Shown here in pieces: positions 27,579 through 35,747 of a stretch of DNA of 64,000 bases. The notes beneath the pieces are model-generated. The model did not search any database, was not told the origin of the DNA, and saw only the letters and a program-made list of their open reading frames with translations. The stretch is from JAXMAZ01 sp046350115 (GTDB lineage: Bacteria; Planctomycetota; Planctomycetia; Gemmatales; Gemmataceae): positions 124,001 through 188,000 of the forward strand of contig JAXMAZ010000009.1 of assembly GCA_046350115.1 (NCBI GenBank). The letters are read 5' to 3'. How positions within the stretch are numbered: position 1 is the first letter of the stretch; each line of letters begins with the position of its first letter. The position numbers were made by a program, and so were the translations under genes.

Positions 27579-30026
27579 ATGAAGCAGTTGTACGCCGCCG
27601 GGCCGCTCATGGGTCGAGAGCCGCAAGTCGGGCTGTCCGCGGTCCGGGCCACATCCGCCGGGGTCAAGCCGGACGAGCTGGTGGCCGCCCTGTCCGCCGC
27701 CGGATACACCCCGCCGCCGGCGAACACGACCGACCGTAAGCTGCCGGTCCGGCTGGCCTTGCTCAACACCCCGGCGGGCCGACTACTGACCCACATCGCC
27801 CCGAACGGCGGCACCTACTTCGCCCACACCCTGCTGGACGTGCCGGCGTCCGCCGACGCCCAGCTCGCCATCCAGACCTGGGGCAGCCCGCAGTGGCAGC
27901 GGCACGACCCGGACTCGCCGGCCGACCTGCCGGACCTGCCGTACCTGCCGGTGGCCGACGTGCTGGACGACGCCGCGGTGCAGAAGTGGCTCGACGCCCC
28001 GGCCCGCCGCGACCTGCTGGAGTTCGTGCTGACCGCCCTCCTGGGCACCCCGCCGACCACCCGCGTCATCGTCGCCGCCCCCGCCGACGACGTGGCCCGG
28101 GTGGTGTACGCCGTCACCCGGTCGCTGCCGCCGGGGCTGCTCGACGACTTCACCTTCAGCACCTACGAGCCGGACCCACTCGCCTGCCCGGCCCGGCTGG
28201 TCGGGTACGACGCCGGGGCGGACGACTTGGAGCTGCCGGCCGGCTGCTACGCCGACGGCTGCGTCGGGTTCAACCCGGCCACCGGGAAGCGGTCCGAGCT
28301 GGCCGCCACGGTCCCGTTCGCCGGGTTCGCGGCCGACTGCCTGGCGACCGGCGAGTGCGGCCCGCTGGACGAGGTGAAGGCGACCTGGCAGCGGCTCGGG
28401 CTGACCGACCGCACGAAGTTCGACCTGGTGTTCCGGCTGGCCCGCGGGACCGGGGTGTGGACCAAGGAGGAGGCGGCCGAGGCGCTCCAGCACCCGACCC
28501 TGGCCGCCTGGGTGTCGAGCAAGACGGACGCGGTCAAGCAGTTCCTCGACTGGGCGATGGACGACCGGGAGTTCGCCACCGGGTCGTTCACCAAGGTGGT
28601 ACAGACCCTGCGGCAGAAGCCGGACCACATCGCCAAGGTCGGCCCGGCGGTCCGCGAACTCGGGCTGAAGATGGTCCGCACCGGCGACCTGGTGCGGACG
28701 GCGAACGCCCTGGAGGTGGTGCTGCCGATGGTCGCCCCGGCTAAGGCGACGGCCGTCTGGGGCGAGCTGCTGGCCCAACTCGGCGACCCCACCCCGCTCG
28801 CCTGGCCGACCCGCTGGTATCTGCTCCCGCGGTTCGTCCGGTTCAAGCAGCAGCAGGGGGCGTCCGGCATCGACCCGGCCCTGGCCCGGTGGGTGGACGT
28901 GCCGGCGGACAAGCTGGGCGAACTCCTCGCCCTGGACCTGCCGCGGGCGTACCAGTTGGCGGCCGGCTGGGCCTGCCTGAACCAGCCGGGCGAGCCGTCC
29001 GCCGAGCTGGCCCGCACCATCGGCCGACACCCCGGGCTGACCCTCACCCTGCTCCAGCCGGACGAGCACGGGCTGACCGACGACCGGTCGGTGCAACTGT
29101 TCGAGCGGCTGCTCGCGGAGGCGCCCGAACACCCGTGGTTCGAGGACCTTCTCAGGGCCGCGGGCAAGTTCCCGGCCGACCTGCTCAACCGCTTCTTCGA
29201 GGCCACCCTCGCGTCCGGCAAGCTGGACGCGGACCGGGTGATCCGCACCCAGGGGCCGCAACTGTTGGAGCTGTTCGCCGGGCAGTCCGGCCTCGACCGG
29301 CTGGGGACTCAGTTCCTGGCGAACCCGCCGGCCGACCTGCTCCACAACCCGTCCCTGCTCGGGTTCCTCGACCGGCTCCGGGACGAGCCGCAGGTCGGGG
29401 ACGCGCTCCAATCCCGGATCGCGGCCGTGAAGGCCGTCCGCGGCTACCTGGACGAACCGGCGTTCGCCCCCGAGCCGATGACTGCCGCGGCCGAAGCCCT
29501 GCGGCTGACCCCGCCGGCGGTCCCGGCATCGGCGAAAAACGAGGTGTTCGCTGCCGTCTCCGGGGCGCTGGCCGGGCGAGCGACATCGGAGTCGCTGCAA
29601 GCCGACCTGGAAGCCGTCCTCGTCCGCTTCGGTGACGTGCTGGCGAATGACCCGGCTGACCTGTCCGAGAACCTGCTCCGCGACCTCCGCGGGCGGACCG
29701 ACTTCGCCCGCCGGCCGGGGCTGGTTCACGCCTTCCTGGCGGTCGCCCTCGGGGCCGCAAAGTCGCCGGAGCTGGTCGGCAAGCTGGACGGGCTGGACGT
29801 GCAGGCGTTCGCCATCGCCACGGAATCGGCGAAGGCGGGCGGCCGGCGACTGCTGGCCGAAATCGACGCCCGCACCAGTGACTGGCCGAAAGCAGCGAAG
29901 ACGCAGTGGGGCTTCCTGAAGGCGGCGGTGCAGCCGCGGAGCCGGCTGCTGCGGGACGTGGCAGTATTCGTTGCCGGGGCGGCAGTCGCGTCGGTCGGGT
30001 GGGCGGTGATGCGGTTCGTGGGCTAG
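27579..30026 (+). CDS. GAP1-N2-like (GTPase-associated protein 1) protein with C-terminal membrane anchor
   Basis: 815 aa from ATG 27579 (MKQLYAAGPLMGREPQVGLS); 52 upstream in-frame codons have unrelated composition. The first ~300 residues match the pattern I know for GTPase-associated protein 1 N-terminal/middle domains: an opening QLYAAGP...GLSAVRATSAGV, then PVRLALLNTPAGRLLTHIAP, GGTYFAHTLLDVPASADAQL and a helical region with LLDDFTFSTYEPDP. The rest is helical repeats, and one TM helix ends the protein (VAVFVAGAAVASVGWAVMRF). Such proteins are predicted parts of GTPase-centred conflict systems, but no GTPase is adjacent. Its stop overlaps that of the convergent dehydrogenase (CTAG). Assignment is by pattern only. 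Confidence 0.6.
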   Translation: MKQLYAAGPLMGREPQVGLSAVRATSAGVKPDELVAALSAAGYTPPPANTTDRKLPVRLALLNTPAGRLLTHIAPNGGTYFAHTLLDVPASADAQLAIQTWGSPQWQRHDPDSPADLPDLPYLPVADVLDDAAVQKWLDAPARRDLLEFVLTALLGTPPTTRVIVAAPADDVARVVYAVTRSLPPGLLDDFTFSTYEPDPLACPARLVGYDAGADDLELPAGCYADGCVGFNPATGKRSELAATVPFAGFAADCLATGECGPLDEVKATWQRLGLTDRTKFDLVFRLARGTGVWTKEEAAEALQHPTLAAWVSSKTDAVKQFLDWAMDDREFATGSFTKVVQTLRQKPDHIAKVGPAVRELGLKMVRTGDLVRTANALEVVLPMVAPAKATAVWGELLAQLGDPTPLAWPTRWYLLPRFVRFKQQQGASGIDPALARWVDVPADKLGELLALDLPRAYQLAAGWACLNQPGEPSAELARTIGRHPGLTLTLLQPDEHGLTDDRSVQLFERLLAEAPEHPWFEDLLRAAGKFPADLLNRFFEATLASGKLDADRVIRTQGPQLLELFAGQSGLDRLGTQFLANPPADLLHNPSLLGFLDRLRDEPQVGDALQSRIAAVKAVRGYLDEPAFAPEPMTAAAEALRLTPPAVPASAKNEVFAAVSGALAGRATSESLQADLEAVLVRFGDVLANDPADLSENLLRDLRGRTDFARRPGLVHAFLAVALGAAKSPELVGKLDGLDVQAFAIATESAKAGGRRLLAEIDARTSDWPKAAKTQWGFLKAAVQPRSRLLRDVAVFVAGAAVASVGWAVMRFVG

Positions 30027-31051
30027 CCACCCAGCCGCTCGACGATCGCGCTGGTGAACTCGGCGGTGCCGGCCGCCCCGCCCAGGTCGCTCGGGCGGGG
30101 CGTTCCGGCGGTCAGTACGGCCTCCACCGCCGCCACGATCCGCCCGGCCGCCGCCGGCTCGCCCATCCCCTTCAACATCTCGACCGCCGGCAGGAGGAGC
30201 GGCAGCGGGTTCGCCCGGTCCGGCTGGACGGCCTCGTACCCGGACCCGTACACCGCCTCGTACACCGTCACCCCGTCCCCGTGGTTGACCGCCGCCGTCG
30301 CGCTGATCCCGCCGACCAGCCCGGCCCCCAGGTCGCTCAGCAGGTCGCCGTACAGGTTGCCGGCCGCCATCACCTCGAACTGCTGCGGCTTGCTCACCAA
30401 CTGCATGCAGGTGTTGTCCACGATCATCTCTTTCGGCGCGATCTCCGGGAACTCCTTGGCCACCCGCCGGAAGCAGTCCAGGTACAGCCCGTCGGCCAGT
30501 TTCAGGATGTTCGCCTTGTGGATGCAGTGGACCGACTTCCGCCCCTCCCGCCGGGCCAGCTCGAAGGCGAACCGGAAGAACCGCAGGCAGGCCGCCTCGG
30601 TCACCACCTTGAAGCTCTGCACCACGCCGGGGACGATCTCGTGTTCGCTGGACGCGTACAGATCCTCGGTGATCTCCCGGACGAGCAGGAAGTTGACCCC
30701 GGCAAACCGGCCCGGCAGCCCGGCCAGGTTGTGCACCGGGCGGACGGACGCGAACAGCCCGAGCCGGCGGCGGAACTCGACGTTGTAGTTGTGCGGCACG
30801 CTCGGCCCGTGGGCCGTCGGGGTGCCGGCCCCCTTCGGTTGGAGCAGCTTGGTTTTCAGGACGACGCCGTGCCGGCGGACCGCGGCCAGGGCGTCGGCCG
30901 GGATGGCGTCTTTGCCCTGCTCGATCGCGGCCCGGCCGGCGGCGAACACCTCGAACTCGACCGGCACGCCGGCCGCCGCCAGCACCCTACGGACGGCCTG
31001 TTCCTGATCGTACCCGACCCCGCCGCCCTGGATGAACACCGCCGTCCGCAT
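30023..31051 (-). CDS. Divergent isocitrate/isopropylmalate dehydrogenase-family protein
   Basis: 342 aa from ATG 31051 (MRTAVFIQGGGVGYDQEQAV). Oxidative beta-decarboxylase fold: catalytic Tyr in EITEDLYASS, catalytic Lys in CIHKANILKLADG, and metal Asps in NLYGDLLSDLGAGLVGG are conserved. It departs from the family at the N-terminal GDGIGPE (here GGGVGYDQE), in the substrate loop, and at the cofactor loop, which reads VYGSGYEAVQPDRANP instead of HGSAPDIAGKGIANP. Cofactor or substrate may therefore be unusual. A canonical paralogue lies 3.5 kb away on the same strand, with two methyltransferase genes between them. Confidence 0.85.
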   Translation of the reverse strand: MRTAVFIQGGGVGYDQEQAVRRVLAAAGVPVEFEVFAAGRAAIEQGKDAIPADALAAVRRHGVVLKTKLLQPKGAGTPTAHGPSVPHNYNVEFRRRLGLFASVRPVHNLAGLPGRFAGVNFLLVREITEDLYASSEHEIVPGVVQSFKVVTEAACLRFFRFAFELARREGRKSVHCIHKANILKLADGLYLDCFRRVAKEFPEIAPKEMIVDNTCMQLVSKPQQFEVMAAGNLYGDLLSDLGAGLVGGISATAAVNHGDGVTVYEAVYGSGYEAVQPDRANPLPLLLPAVEMLKGMGEPAAAGRIVAAVEAVLTAGTPRPSDLGGAAGTAEFTSAIVERLGG

Positions 31052-31157
31052 GGCCCGCCCTCGCCGGAGAATGTCCCGGCTACTGTACGATTCGCGGACC
31101 CACTCGCCGCCGGTCCGGGGTATACTCGCCGCCACCCTCGCCCGCGGGGAACAGGTC

Positions 31158-32663
31158 ATGGCCGAGCCGTTCGCATATGACGCCGTCGCGTACCGCACCC
31201 ACGCGCTGCCGACCGCCCACCCAGACAACTTCTACGTCATCGGGTCGCTGTACGGCCTGTCCCCGGCCCCGGCCGAGCGGTGCCGGTATCTGGAGGTGGG
31301 GTGCGGGACCGGCACCCACCTGATCGCCGCCGCCCTCGCCCTGCCGGCCGCCCGGTTCGTCGGCGTCGATCTTTCTGCGGCGGCTGTCGAACGAGGGTGG
31401 CAGGTCGTCCGCGACCTGGGGCTGCCGAACGTGGAGTTGGTTCACGCCGACCTGCTGGCCTGGAACCCCGGGCCGGAGCCGTTCGACTACATCGCCGCCC
31501 ACGGCGTCTACTCCTGGGTGCCGGCCCCCGTCCGCGACCGCCTGCTCGCTTTGTGCCAGGAGAAGCTGGCCCCCGACGGGCTGGCGTACATCAGTTACAA
31601 CGCCCTCCCCGGGTCGCACTTCCGCCGGGTGATCTGGGACATGCTGAAGCTGCATACCCGCGGCACGGCCGACCCCGGCGAGCAGATCGCCGAGGCCCGC
31701 GGCTGTCTGCAATTCCTGCACGACGGTCTGTCCACCTCCGGGGACGTGTGGGCGGCGGCCATCCGGTCGGACGTGGAAAAGGCGATCGACCCGGAGGACT
31801 CGTACCTCCTGTACCACGACGACCTGTCCCCGACGAACGACCCGATGTACCTGACCGACTTCGTCGCCCACGCCGGCCGGTACGGGCTGGGGTACGTCGC
31901 CGACTCGCAGCCGCAGACCCAGTCGACCGCCGGGTTCCCGCCGGCCATCGCCCGCCAACTGGCCGCGATGCAGAAGCAAGACCCGCTTTTGCGGGAGCAG
32001 TACCTCGACTTCCTGAAGCTGCGGCGGTTCCACCGGACCATCCTGTGCCGGGCGGACCGCGCCCCGCTGGCCGTACCGTCCGCGGAGGCCATCCCTGATC
32101 TGCACGTATCCACGATGGCCAGCCGGGTGACGGAGAGCGTGGACCTGTCCCCGGGCACGGCCATGGCGTTCGGCACCCCGACCGGCCGGAAGGTGACGGT
32201 GGACCAACCGCTCCCGAAGGCCGTGCTGACGACCCTGTGCGACCGCAGCCCCGAGCGGATCCCGTTTTCCGAACTGGTCGAGGCGGTCGCCGGCCGGCTC
32301 GGTGGCTCGGCCCAGGTCAACGCCTGGGAACTGGCGAACATGGTGTTGGACGGGTACTCGAACGGGTTCTGTGACCTGCACGGGCACCGGCCGGCGATCG
32401 CGTTCACCCCCGGGGAACGGCCGGCCGCCAGCCCGCTCGCCCGGCGGGAGGCGGCGACCGGCAACCACGTCACCACCCTGCTCCACACCACCCTGCGGCT
32501 GGACGACGAGCCGAGCCGCCGGCTGGTCCAACTGATGGACGGCACCCGGGACCGGGCGGCCCTGGCCGCCGGGCTGGCCGGGCTGGTGCCGGCCGACCAG
32601 GTCGCCGCCGGGGTGGAAAACTCCCTCGCCTGGCTGGCCAAGGCGGGGCTGCTGATGGGCTAG
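31158..32663 (+). CDS. Class I SAM methyltransferase with regulatory domain (PKMT-like), copy 1
   Basis: 501 aa from ATG 31158 (MAEPFAYDAVAYRTHALPTA). N-terminal Rossmann methyltransferase (about 35-165) with SAM motif YLEVGCGTGTHL and acidic strand RFVGVDLS. The middle methyltransferase regulatory domain contains YLLYHDDLSPTNDPMYLTDF, and a C-terminal winged-helix-like region ends SLAWLAKAGLL. This three-part layout is that of rickettsial protein-lysine methyltransferases; the target here is unknown. Two blocks of 96 and 89 bases are identical to the next gene, although the rest has diverged. Confidence 0.9.
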   Translation: MAEPFAYDAVAYRTHALPTAHPDNFYVIGSLYGLSPAPAERCRYLEVGCGTGTHLIAAALALPAARFVGVDLSAAAVERGWQVVRDLGLPNVELVHADLLAWNPGPEPFDYIAAHGVYSWVPAPVRDRLLALCQEKLAPDGLAYISYNALPGSHFRRVIWDMLKLHTRGTADPGEQIAEARGCLQFLHDGLSTSGDVWAAAIRSDVEKAIDPEDSYLLYHDDLSPTNDPMYLTDFVAHAGRYGLGYVADSQPQTQSTAGFPPAIARQLAAMQKQDPLLREQYLDFLKLRRFHRTILCRADRAPLAVPSAEAIPDLHVSTMASRVTESVDLSPGTAMAFGTPTGRKVTVDQPLPKAVLTTLCDRSPERIPFSELVEAVAGRLGGSAQVNAWELANMVLDGYSNGFCDLHGHRPAIAFTPGERPAASPLARREAATGNHVTTLLHTTLRLDDEPSRRLVQLMDGTRDRAALAAGLAGLVPADQVAAGVENSLAWLAKAGLLMG

Positions 32664-32683
32664 CGGTGTGGTGTGGTTGCCTT

Positions 32684-32791
32684 GTAGGGTGCGTTGAGGC
32701 TCTGCGAAACGCACCGCGAGACTTCCGCCCACGCACGTCGTCGTTGCGGGGCCGGTGCCTTTCGTCGCCGAGCCTCCTCAACGCACCCCAC
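32684..32791. repeat. REPIN-like inverted pair, family C copy 1
   Basis: Opens GTAG followed by a hairpin with stem GGTGCGTT/AACGCACC. The inverted partner arm is imperfect and ends CCAC instead of CTAC. It lies between the two methyltransferase genes. Confidence 0.82.
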
Positions 32792-32842
32792 AGGGCGGAT
32801 GGCCGGCCGCCGGTTCGGATAGCTCGCCCGGGAGGGGTTCCG

Positions 32843-34324
32843 ATGACCGCCGCGTTCGCCTACGACGCCGTCGCCTACCGCACCCGGCCGATGGGCCAGT
32901 TCCACCCGGACCGGCTGGACGTGGTCGGCCGCTTGTTCGGCCTGTCCCCGGCGCCGGCCGAGCGGTGCCGGTATCTGGAGGTGGGGTGCGGGACCGGCAC
33001 CCACCTGATCGCCGCCGCCCTCGCCCTGCCGGCCGCCCGGTTCGTCGGCATCGACCTGTCCCGGACGGCGATCGAAGCGGGCCGGGCCGCGGTCGCCGAG
33101 CTGGGGCTAGCGAACGTCGAGTTAGCCCACGCCGACCTGACGAGTTGGAACCCCGGGCCGGAGCCGTTCGACTACATCGCCGCCCACGGCGTCTACTCCT
33201 GGGTGCCGGCCCCCGTCCGCGACCGCCTGCTCGCCCTGTGCGGCCGGGCACTCGCCCCCAACGGCCTCGCCTACATCAGCTACAACACGTACCCCGGCTG
33301 CCGATTCCGGGAGGCGGTGTGGGACATGCTCAAGTTCCACACCCGGGAGGCCACCGACCCGCCGGCCCGGATCTCCGCGGCGAAGGAGTTCATCACCTTC
33401 CTGACCGCCGCCCAGACGGACTCCGACGACCCGGCCGCCCGGCTGGTGATGAACTGGGCCAAGAAGGCGAGCGACCCGGACCGGGTCCACTGGCTGTACC
33501 ACGACGACCTGTCCGAAGTGAACGACCCGGTGTACCTGCTCGACTTCGTCCGCCACGCCGGCGAACACGGGCTGCGGTTCGCGGCCGAGGCGGTGGTGAT
33601 GGACATGTACCCGGTCGGTCTGCCGCCGCTGGTCTGCCAGGTGCTCGCCGGGCTGGCCGACCAGGATTTACTGCTGAAGGAGCAGTACCTCGACTTCGTC
33701 CGGCTGCGGTCGTTCCGCCAGACGGTCCTCTGCCGGGCGGGCCTGGAACCGCGACCGGAGCCGAACCCGACCCGGGTGCGGGAGCTGTTCGTCACCACCG
33801 CGGCCAAGCAAGTCTGCGAGCCGGGGCCAGGGGTGGCGTTCGAGCTGCGGCCCGGGGTCCGCGGCCGGATCGACCAGCCGCTCCCGGCCGCCGTCCTCGA
33901 CGCGCTCATCGACCGCAGCCCAGGCCGGCTCTCGTTCACCGAACTGTCGCACGCGTGCCAGGCGAAGGCTGGCAGTGAGGGGAGCGATGCCGGCCTCGTC
34001 GGCGTGCTGTTCGACCTGTACACCACGGGGCTGATCGACCTGCACGGCTTCCGCCCGGCCGTCCCGGGCGCCCCCGGGGAGCGGCCCACCGCCAGCCCGC
34101 TCGCCCGCCGGGAGGCGGCGGCCGGGGCCGCCGTCACCACCCTCTACCACACGACGGTGACGCTGGACGAGCCTATCCGCCGGCTGGTCCGCCTGCTCGA
34201 CGGAACGCGAGACCGGGCGGCGATTGCGAACGAAATGCGGTCGGTCGTGCCGGCGGACCAGCTCGACGCCAACATCGACAAGTCGCTGGCGTGGTTGGCG
34301 AAGGCGGGGCTGCTGGTTTCGTAG
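32843..34324 (+). CDS. Class I SAM methyltransferase with regulatory domain (PKMT-like), copy 2
   Basis: 493 aa from ATG 32843 (MTAAFAYDAVAYRTRPMGQF), preceded by GGAGGGG at 32831-32837; the long upstream extension runs through a repeat and is discounted. Same architecture as copy 1: SAM motif YLEVGCGTGTHL, regulatory domain with WLYHDDLSEVNDPVYLLDF, C-terminal winged-helix-like region ending SLAWLAKAGLLVS. Identity with copy 1 is patchy: exact at 32954-33049 and 33146-33234, low elsewhere, which suggests gene conversion in the SAM-binding part. The stop TAG (34322-34324) is that of the GTAG opening a family C hairpin. Confidence 0.9.
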   Translation: MTAAFAYDAVAYRTRPMGQFHPDRLDVVGRLFGLSPAPAERCRYLEVGCGTGTHLIAAALALPAARFVGIDLSRTAIEAGRAAVAELGLANVELAHADLTSWNPGPEPFDYIAAHGVYSWVPAPVRDRLLALCGRALAPNGLAYISYNTYPGCRFREAVWDMLKFHTREATDPPARISAAKEFITFLTAAQTDSDDPAARLVMNWAKKASDPDRVHWLYHDDLSEVNDPVYLLDFVRHAGEHGLRFAAEAVVMDMYPVGLPPLVCQVLAGLADQDLLLKEQYLDFVRLRSFRQTVLCRAGLEPRPEPNPTRVRELFVTTAAKQVCEPGPGVAFELRPGVRGRIDQPLPAAVLDALIDRSPGRLSFTELSHACQAKAGSEGSDAGLVGVLFDLYTTGLIDLHGFRPAVPGAPGERPTASPLARREAAAGAAVTTLYHTTVTLDEPIRRLVRLLDGTRDRAAIANEMRSVVPADQLDANIDKSLAWLAKAGLLVS

Positions 34325-34355
34325 GGTGCGTTGAGGCTCTGAAAAACGCACCGCG
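34321..34355. repeat. Solitary REP hairpin, family C
   Basis: GTAG followed by a single hairpin with stem GGTGCGTT/AACGCACC and no recognisable inverted partner. Its TAG ends the upstream methyltransferase gene. Confidence 0.75.
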
Positions 34356-34400
34356 GCGATCGCATTCGTCGGCTGCTTCCTCCAACCATCGGCTTCGACG

Positions 34401-34526
34401 GGGAGGGCGAGGCTCCTGCCGAGCCGGCCGCGGGGCAAGCAGGATGCCACACCGGTGACGTCCACCGGTGCGGCTACCGGCCGTTGCCACGCCGGCTCCC
34501 CGGCTCGGCAGGAGCCTCGCCCTCCC
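34401..34526. repeat. Inverted hairpin pair, family F copy 1
   Basis: Arms of about 27 bases (GGGAGGGCGAGG then GGCTC CTGCC GAGCC) are inverted around a spacer of about 70 bases that contains smaller palindromes (CACCGGTGACGTCCACCGGTG). Unlike the other families it lacks a terminal GTAG. It fills most of the interval between the methyltransferase and the convergent dehydrogenase. Confidence 0.88.
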
Positions 34527-34597
34527 CCGGACTACGCGCCCGACGTGGGACGATGTCAGTGCCGGTTACGATCGCTCACGCCACTTGCCATGCCCGC

Positions 34598-35596
34598 TCA
34601 CCCCGCCAGGTGCTTGACGATCTGCTCGGTGATGGTGGCCGTCGTCCCGTCCCCGCCCAGGTCGCGGGTCAGCCCGACCCGCTCCTGCAGCGTCCGGGCC
34701 ACGGCACGCTCGATCCGCTCGGCCGCCGCCCGCTCGCCCACGTGGTCGAGCATCATGGCCGCGCTGCGGACCACCGCGATCGGGTTGGCCAGCCCCTTGC
34801 CGGCGATGTCCGGGGCCGACCCGTGGACCGCCTCGAACACGGCGTACTTGGCCCCCAGGTTGGCCCCCGGCACCACCCCCAGCCCGCCGACCAGCCCGGC
34901 GCACAGGTCGGAGATCACGTCCCCGAACAGGTTCTCCGTCACCAGCACGTCGTACCGGGCCGGGTCGAGGGCCAGGTCCAGGCAGACGGTGTCGATCGGC
35001 CTCTCCTCGAATCGGATGAACGGGTACTCGTCGGCCACCGCCCGGGCGCACTCCAGGAACAGCCCGTCGGACAGCCGCATCACGTCCGCCTTGTGGCAGA
35101 ACGTGACCCGGTGCCGGCCGTGGTGGCGGGCCAGCTCGAACGCGAACCGGGTGATCCGCTCGCACGCCGGTCGGGTGATGACCCGCAGGCTCTCCACCAC
35201 CCCGGGGACGACCACGTGTTCCAGCCCGGCGTACAGCCCCTCGGTGTTCTCCCGCACGACCACCAAATCGACCTTTTCATAGGGCGTCGCCACCCCCGGC
35301 AGGGTGCGGACCGGGCGGACGCTGGCGTACAGATCCAGCCCCTGGCGCAATCGCACGTTGATCGACCGGAACCCCTTGCCGACCGGGGTGGTGCACGGCC
35401 CCTTGAGGGCGACCCGGTGCCGGCGGATCAGGTCCAGGGTTTCGTCCGGCAGCGGCTCCCCGAGCCGCTCGGCCGCCCCCAGTCCGGCCTCGGCCCGGAC
35501 CCAATCGACGCCGACCCCGGCGGCGGCGATGATGCGGCAGGCGGCTGCCGTCACCTCCGGACCGATCCCGTCACCCTCGATCAGCACCACCTTCAT
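34598..35596 (-). CDS. Isocitrate/isopropylmalate dehydrogenase, NAD-type
   Basis: 332 aa from ATG 35596 (MKVVLIEGDGIGPEVTAAAC). Canonical features: EGDGIGPE, catalytic Tyr in RENTEGLYAGLE, Lys in FCHKADVMRLSDG, metal Asps in TENLFGDVISDLCAGLVGG, and NAD loop EAVHGSAPDIAGKGLANP. The substrate loop (GPCTTPVGKGFRSINVRLRQ) favours isocitrate over isopropylmalate in homologues, but that is inference. It is divergent from the caspase-family gene across about 150 bp. Confidence 0.92.
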   Translation of the reverse strand: MKVVLIEGDGIGPEVTAAACRIIAAAGVGVDWVRAEAGLGAAERLGEPLPDETLDLIRRHRVALKGPCTTPVGKGFRSINVRLRQGLDLYASVRPVRTLPGVATPYEKVDLVVVRENTEGLYAGLEHVVVPGVVESLRVITRPACERITRFAFELARHHGRHRVTFCHKADVMRLSDGLFLECARAVADEYPFIRFEERPIDTVCLDLALDPARYDVLVTENLFGDVISDLCAGLVGGLGVVPGANLGAKYAVFEAVHGSAPDIAGKGLANPIAVVRSAAMMLDHVGERAAAERIERAVARTLQERVGLTRDLGGDGTTATITEQIVKHLAG

Positions 35597-35747
35597 CGGC
35601 CGCCCCTCCCGCGGTGTCGGACTGTAGTCAACATCGGCCGCAGAGGCGCGGGCGGCAAGCACGGCCGAACCCCGCTGCCCCGCCGCACCGCGTGGGGTAA
35701 GATACCCACGAGCCGGACCCGCCCGGCCGGCCTGTGAGGTCCGCCCG

